Part shown: piece after piece, positions 60,923 to 64,000 of the stretch | Layout: the number at the start of each line of letters is the position of its first letter | Position numbering within the stretch: position 1 is the first letter of the stretch | Source: Mycobacterium sp. | GTDB taxonomy: Bacteria; Actinomycetota; Actinomycetes; Mycobacteriales; Mycobacteriaceae | DNA length: 64,000 bases | Direction of reading: 5' to 3' | Assembly (NCBI RefSeq): GCF_025933915.1 | Contig: NZ_JAICZA010000006.1 | Location: 1 to 64,000, forward strand | Position numbers and translations under genes: made by a program | The notes under the pieces: generated by a model | Seen by the model: the letters and a program-made list of their open reading frames with translations, nothing else | What the model was told of the DNA's origin: nothing | The model's database searches: none

Positions 60923-62532
60923 CGGCGCGCCATGAGTTCGCTGAGCTGCTGCGCCAGCTCCGACTTCTTGACCTTTCCGGTCGCGGTGAACGGCAGGTCC
61001 TGTTTTGCGGTGACCCAGACGAATTTCGGCACCTTATACGCCGACAGCCTCGCACGCAGCTGCGCGCGCAAGGATTCGCCGTCAAGCACCGATTCGCCGC
61101 GCGGGACTACCGCCGCCGCGACCACCGTCCCGTGCTCGTCGCTCTCGGCGCCGACCACGTACGCCTCGAGCACGCCGTCGCAGTCGACCAGCGCCTGCTC
61201 GACCTCGCTGGGTGTGACGTTGGTGCCGCCACCCGTCTTGATCAGATCGCCCAACCGACCGGTGAACCTGATCCAGCCGTCGTCGTACGCGATGCCGCAG
61301 TCGCCCGTGCGGTAGTAGCCGTCAGCGGTGAACACCTCCTCGCGCTCACGCTTGTGCAGGCGTTGCATCAACGAGTACCCGCGAACCCAGATTTCGCCCG
61401 GTGTGCCCACGGGCACCGGCTGCCCCGTGTCAGGGTCGACCAACAGATGGTGCAGCCCTTCGATTGGCAGACCGCCGGTTTCGGACCGATCGGGCGGCTG
61501 CGGCAGATACGGGTCGACCCCAATGTGATTGCCACACAGCTCCGTCATTCCCAGGCCACTAGAGCCCGTGGGCCGACGCTGGGGTGGCACCATCGCGGGC
61601 ATGCTGGTGCGTTGCACCGAGCTCAGGTCGCGTGCGGGAAACTCGGGATGCTCGGCTAGCGTCTTGCCCTGCTGCGGCCAGCCCAGCGTGATCGTCGCGC
61701 GGTGGCGCTCCATGAGTTCTAGTGCCTCGGCAGCATCGAACGCGGGTTGGGTGACCAGTGTCGCGCCGTGGTGGATCACCGCGAGTAGTCCTGTGATCAG
61801 TCCTCCCACCCAGAAGAAGGGCATGGCGGTGAACATCACGTCATCGTGGGTGACGCCGTACATGAACGTGAGATTGTAGGTATGCCGTACGAGTGTGCCC
61901 TGGCTGTGCACGGGCCCCTTTGGGTCGCCGGTACTGCCTGAGGTGTAAATGATGGTCACGTCATCGGCTGGTGTCACACACAATTCCACGTCGACCAGGA
62001 AGTCGGCGTCGTCGGCCGACATCTCGCCATCACCGTCGATCGCTGTCAACCACGGCTGATCGGATGGTCCCCACACCGCAACGGTCCGCAGGAACGGCGC
62101 TTTTCGTACCACGATGCGGCCGGGCTCGCGCTGATCGGCCAGCCCTGGCAGCGCTTCCTGCAGTCGGTCCACAAAGTCGTGGTTGCGAAACCGCGACGAC
62201 GCCAGGATCGCGCGCAGGTCAGCATGGCGTGCGGTCCAGGCGAGTTCGGACGCCTTGTAGAACGTATTGAGCGGCACAGCGACTGCGCCGATGCGTGTGG
62301 CGGCAAACCAGGTCAAGGCCCAGTCGACGCTATTCGGCATCAAGATCCCGACGTGGTCCCCCTTGCCTATCCCCTCGGACAACAGGGCGACCGCCAGCGC
62401 AGCTGAACGGCGATCAAGGTCGCGATAGGTCAATTCCCGCCCGCCCACGATGAGGAACGGCTTGTCCCCGAAACGTGCCGCGCAGGACCTCACCAGAGCA
62501 GGAATCGTAGGCAAGATATTCGGGAAGGGCAT
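60919..62532 (-). CDS. AMP-dependent acyl-CoA synthetase/ligase
   Basis: DVTIIYTSGSTGDPKGPVHSQGT, YYRTGDCGIAYDDGWIRFTGRLGDLIKTGG; start at MPFPNILPT. Confidence 0.92.
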   Translation of the reverse strand: MPFPNILPTIPALVRSCAARFGDKPFLIVGGRELTYRDLDRRSAALAVALLSEGIGKGDHVGILMPNSVDWALTWFAATRIGAVAVPLNTFYKASELAWTARHADLRAILASSRFRNHDFVDRLQEALPGLADQREPGRIVVRKAPFLRTVAVWGPSDQPWLTAIDGDGEMSADDADFLVDVELCVTPADDVTIIYTSGSTGDPKGPVHSQGTLVRHTYNLTFMYGVTHDDVMFTAMPFFWVGGLITGLLAVIHHGATLVTQPAFDAAEALELMERHRATITLGWPQQGKTLAEHPEFPARDLSSVQRTSMPAMVPPQRRPTGSSGLGMTELCGNHIGVDPYLPQPPDRSETGGLPIEGLHHLLVDPDTGQPVPVGTPGEIWVRGYSLMQRLHKREREEVFTADGYYRTGDCGIAYDDGWIRFTGRLGDLIKTGGGTNVTPSEVEQALVDCDGVLEAYVVGAESDEHGTVVAAAVVPRGESVLDGESLRAQLRARLSAYKVPKFVWVTAKQDLPFTATGKVKKSELAQQLSELMARR

Positions 62533-62607
62533 GAGCGCAGGATAGTAGGCTTTGCACAAAACGAGAACAGAGGTTCTCATTCGCCGCTGTCGGCCTACAA
62601 TTCCGCC

Positions 62608-63177
62608 ATGGCCACAGAAGCGGGACGTGGGGCCACTGTCGATCGTTTGGACCGGGTGGAATCGGGCCTCGCGATCAGTCAGTTGCCCAGTAGATACGCG
62701 ATGGCCCTCGACGCTCGCGATCTCAATGGGCTGGTGGCGTTGTTCGTCGACGATGTCGACGCCGGCGCGGAGGGGCGCGGCAGGGATGCGTTGAAGCGTT
62801 GGTACGACCGGGTGCTTCGGCGCTTCTACCGCAGCATCCATTTGATCTGCGGCCACCATTTCGACTTCGTCGACGCTGACCACGCGACCGGATCTGTGTA
62901 CTGCCGCGCCGAACACGAGGACGGCGACGGGTGGTTTGTGATCACGATGCGTTACGACGACGTCTACGAGCGTCGCAACGGCCAGTGGTGCTTCGTCAAG
63001 CGACGGGAGCATCCTTGGTACTCGGTCGATGTGACGGAGCGGCCGGGTCCGGAGTTCATGCGCTGGCCGACCGACGTTCGGTTACGTGCGGCCATGCCCC
63101 AGCGCATGCCGACGTGGCGGGCCTTCTGGGCCGACGGAGATCCCGCGCTGCCCGAGCGGCTCTCGGCGCGCCCATAG
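62608..63177 (+). CDS. SnoaL/NTF2-like family protein
   Basis: RYAMALDARDLNGLVALFVDDV...YDDVYERRNGQWCFVKRREHPWYSVD. Confidence 0.8.
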   Translation: MATEAGRGATVDRLDRVESGLAISQLPSRYAMALDARDLNGLVALFVDDVDAGAEGRGRDALKRWYDRVLRRFYRSIHLICGHHFDFVDADHATGSVYCRAEHEDGDGWFVITMRYDDVYERRNGQWCFVKRREHPWYSVDVTERPGPEFMRWPTDVRLRAAMPQRMPTWRAFWADGDPALPERLSARP

Positions 63178-63311
63178 CATCCGGCGCTGGTTGCCTCACG
63201 CGCCGACGCGGTTTACAAATCCGTCCGAAACTGACATTCTCACATAATGCAATCGTGCGTTTTCGCCGTTGCTAACCTGTCGGTGCGCTCGCACCCGTAC
63301 CACTGAGATCA

Positions 63312-64000
63312 ATGGAGGCCGTCATTTCCGACGACAAAGTGCTCAGCGGCGTCCGCGTGCTGGAGGTTGCGGCGTGGACCTTCGTGCCGTCGGCCGGCGC
63401 TGTCCTGGCCGAGTGGGGCGCCGAGGTCATCAAGGTCGAGCCCCGCGAGGGCGGCGATCCGCAGCGGGGCCTCGTCACGATGGGCATCGTGGACGAGGGC
63501 GGTGGCACGGTCAACTACATGATCGAGATTCCGAATCGGGGGAAGAAGTCGATTGGCGTCGATTTGAGCACTCCCGGCGGTCAGGACGTCATCCGTAGGC
63601 TCGCCGCCACGTGCGACGTGTTCCTCACCAGCTACCTGCCGACTCGCCGCAAGAAGATGGGCATCGACGTCGACGACATCAGGGCCGCGAATCCCAACAT
63701 CGTGTACGTGCGTGGGTCAGGCCACGGTCCGAAGGGTCCCGATTCGGACAAGCCCGGCTACGACGGCGTCTCCTACTGGGCGCGCGGCGGCATCGCCGCC
63801 ATGCTCACCGAAGACGGCGACGAGCTGGTGCGGTCGCGGCCGGCCTTCGGAGATCTACTCGGGGGCATGGCGATCGCCGGCGGGATCGCGGCCGCTCTGT
63901 ACAAAAAGGCGACCACCGGACAGGGGTCGGTTGTGGACGTCTCCCTGCTCGGGCTGGCGGCGTGGAACCTCAGCCCCGACGTCGCCGTGAGCCAGATCCA
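63312..64000 (+). CDS. CaiB/BaiF-type CoA-transferase, N-terminal part (runs off window)
   Basis: LSGVRVLEVAAWTFVPSAGAVLAEWGAEVIKVEPREGGDPQRG...NRGKKSIGVDLSTPGG; open to window end, absent from the ORF track. Confidence 0.9.
   Translation, partial: MEAVISDDKVLSGVRVLEVAAWTFVPSAGAVLAEWGAEVIKVEPREGGDPQRGLVTMGIVDEGGGTVNYMIEIPNRGKKSIGVDLSTPGGQDVIRRLAATCDVFLTSYLPTRRKKMGIDVDDIRAANPNIVYVRGSGHGPKGPDSDKPGYDGVSYWARGGIAAMLTEDGDELVRSRPAFGDLLGGMAIAGGIAAALYKKATTGQGSVVDVSLLGLAAWNLSPDVAVSQI

Overview
Window from a high-GC mycobacterium; gene content and order resemble the M. tuberculosis Rv2413c-Rv2386c neighbourhood, read in the opposite orientation. Bases 1-24 kb are conserved chromosome: holA end, rpsT, an ATP-grasp/alpha-E/transglutaminase trio, RNase Z-like, CBS, lepA, lppR-like, GH15 trehalase, subI-cysT-cysW-cysA, cysH, sirA, hemN, an SbtA-like permease and mbtI with an IdeR-like box. 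From 25 kb on the DNA is accessory. The best find is a 6.6-kb ISL3-family transposition unit (25194-31819). Its 23-bp terminal inverted repeats match 20/23, and it is flanked by a perfect 8-bp target duplication GGTTATGC (25186-25193 and 31820-31827). It carries a cytochrome P450 and a large divergent cyclase/NB-ARC/LuxR-type regulator as cargo, with one intact ISL3 transposase at the right end and a truncated related ISL3 left end at the left. From 32 to 64 kb there is a dense oxidative/CoA catabolic or biosynthetic region: two more P450s, many SDRs, four DapB-like oxidoreductase paralogs, an NDMA-dependent ADH and a mycofactocin-type SDR, an AveC-like membrane protein, a DUF35-thiolase fusion, BVMO, diiron protein, CoA ligase and CaiB. 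Several of its divergent promoters share a TGAGAAT-N3/4-ATTCTCA-type palindrome, suggesting a local regulon. Other observations: lepA seems to lack any canonical start codon, a 39-aa micro-lipoprotein was missed by the ORF track, and a 54-bp in-frame minisatellite sits inside an esterase. All family names come from reading the proteins; no database search was possible.
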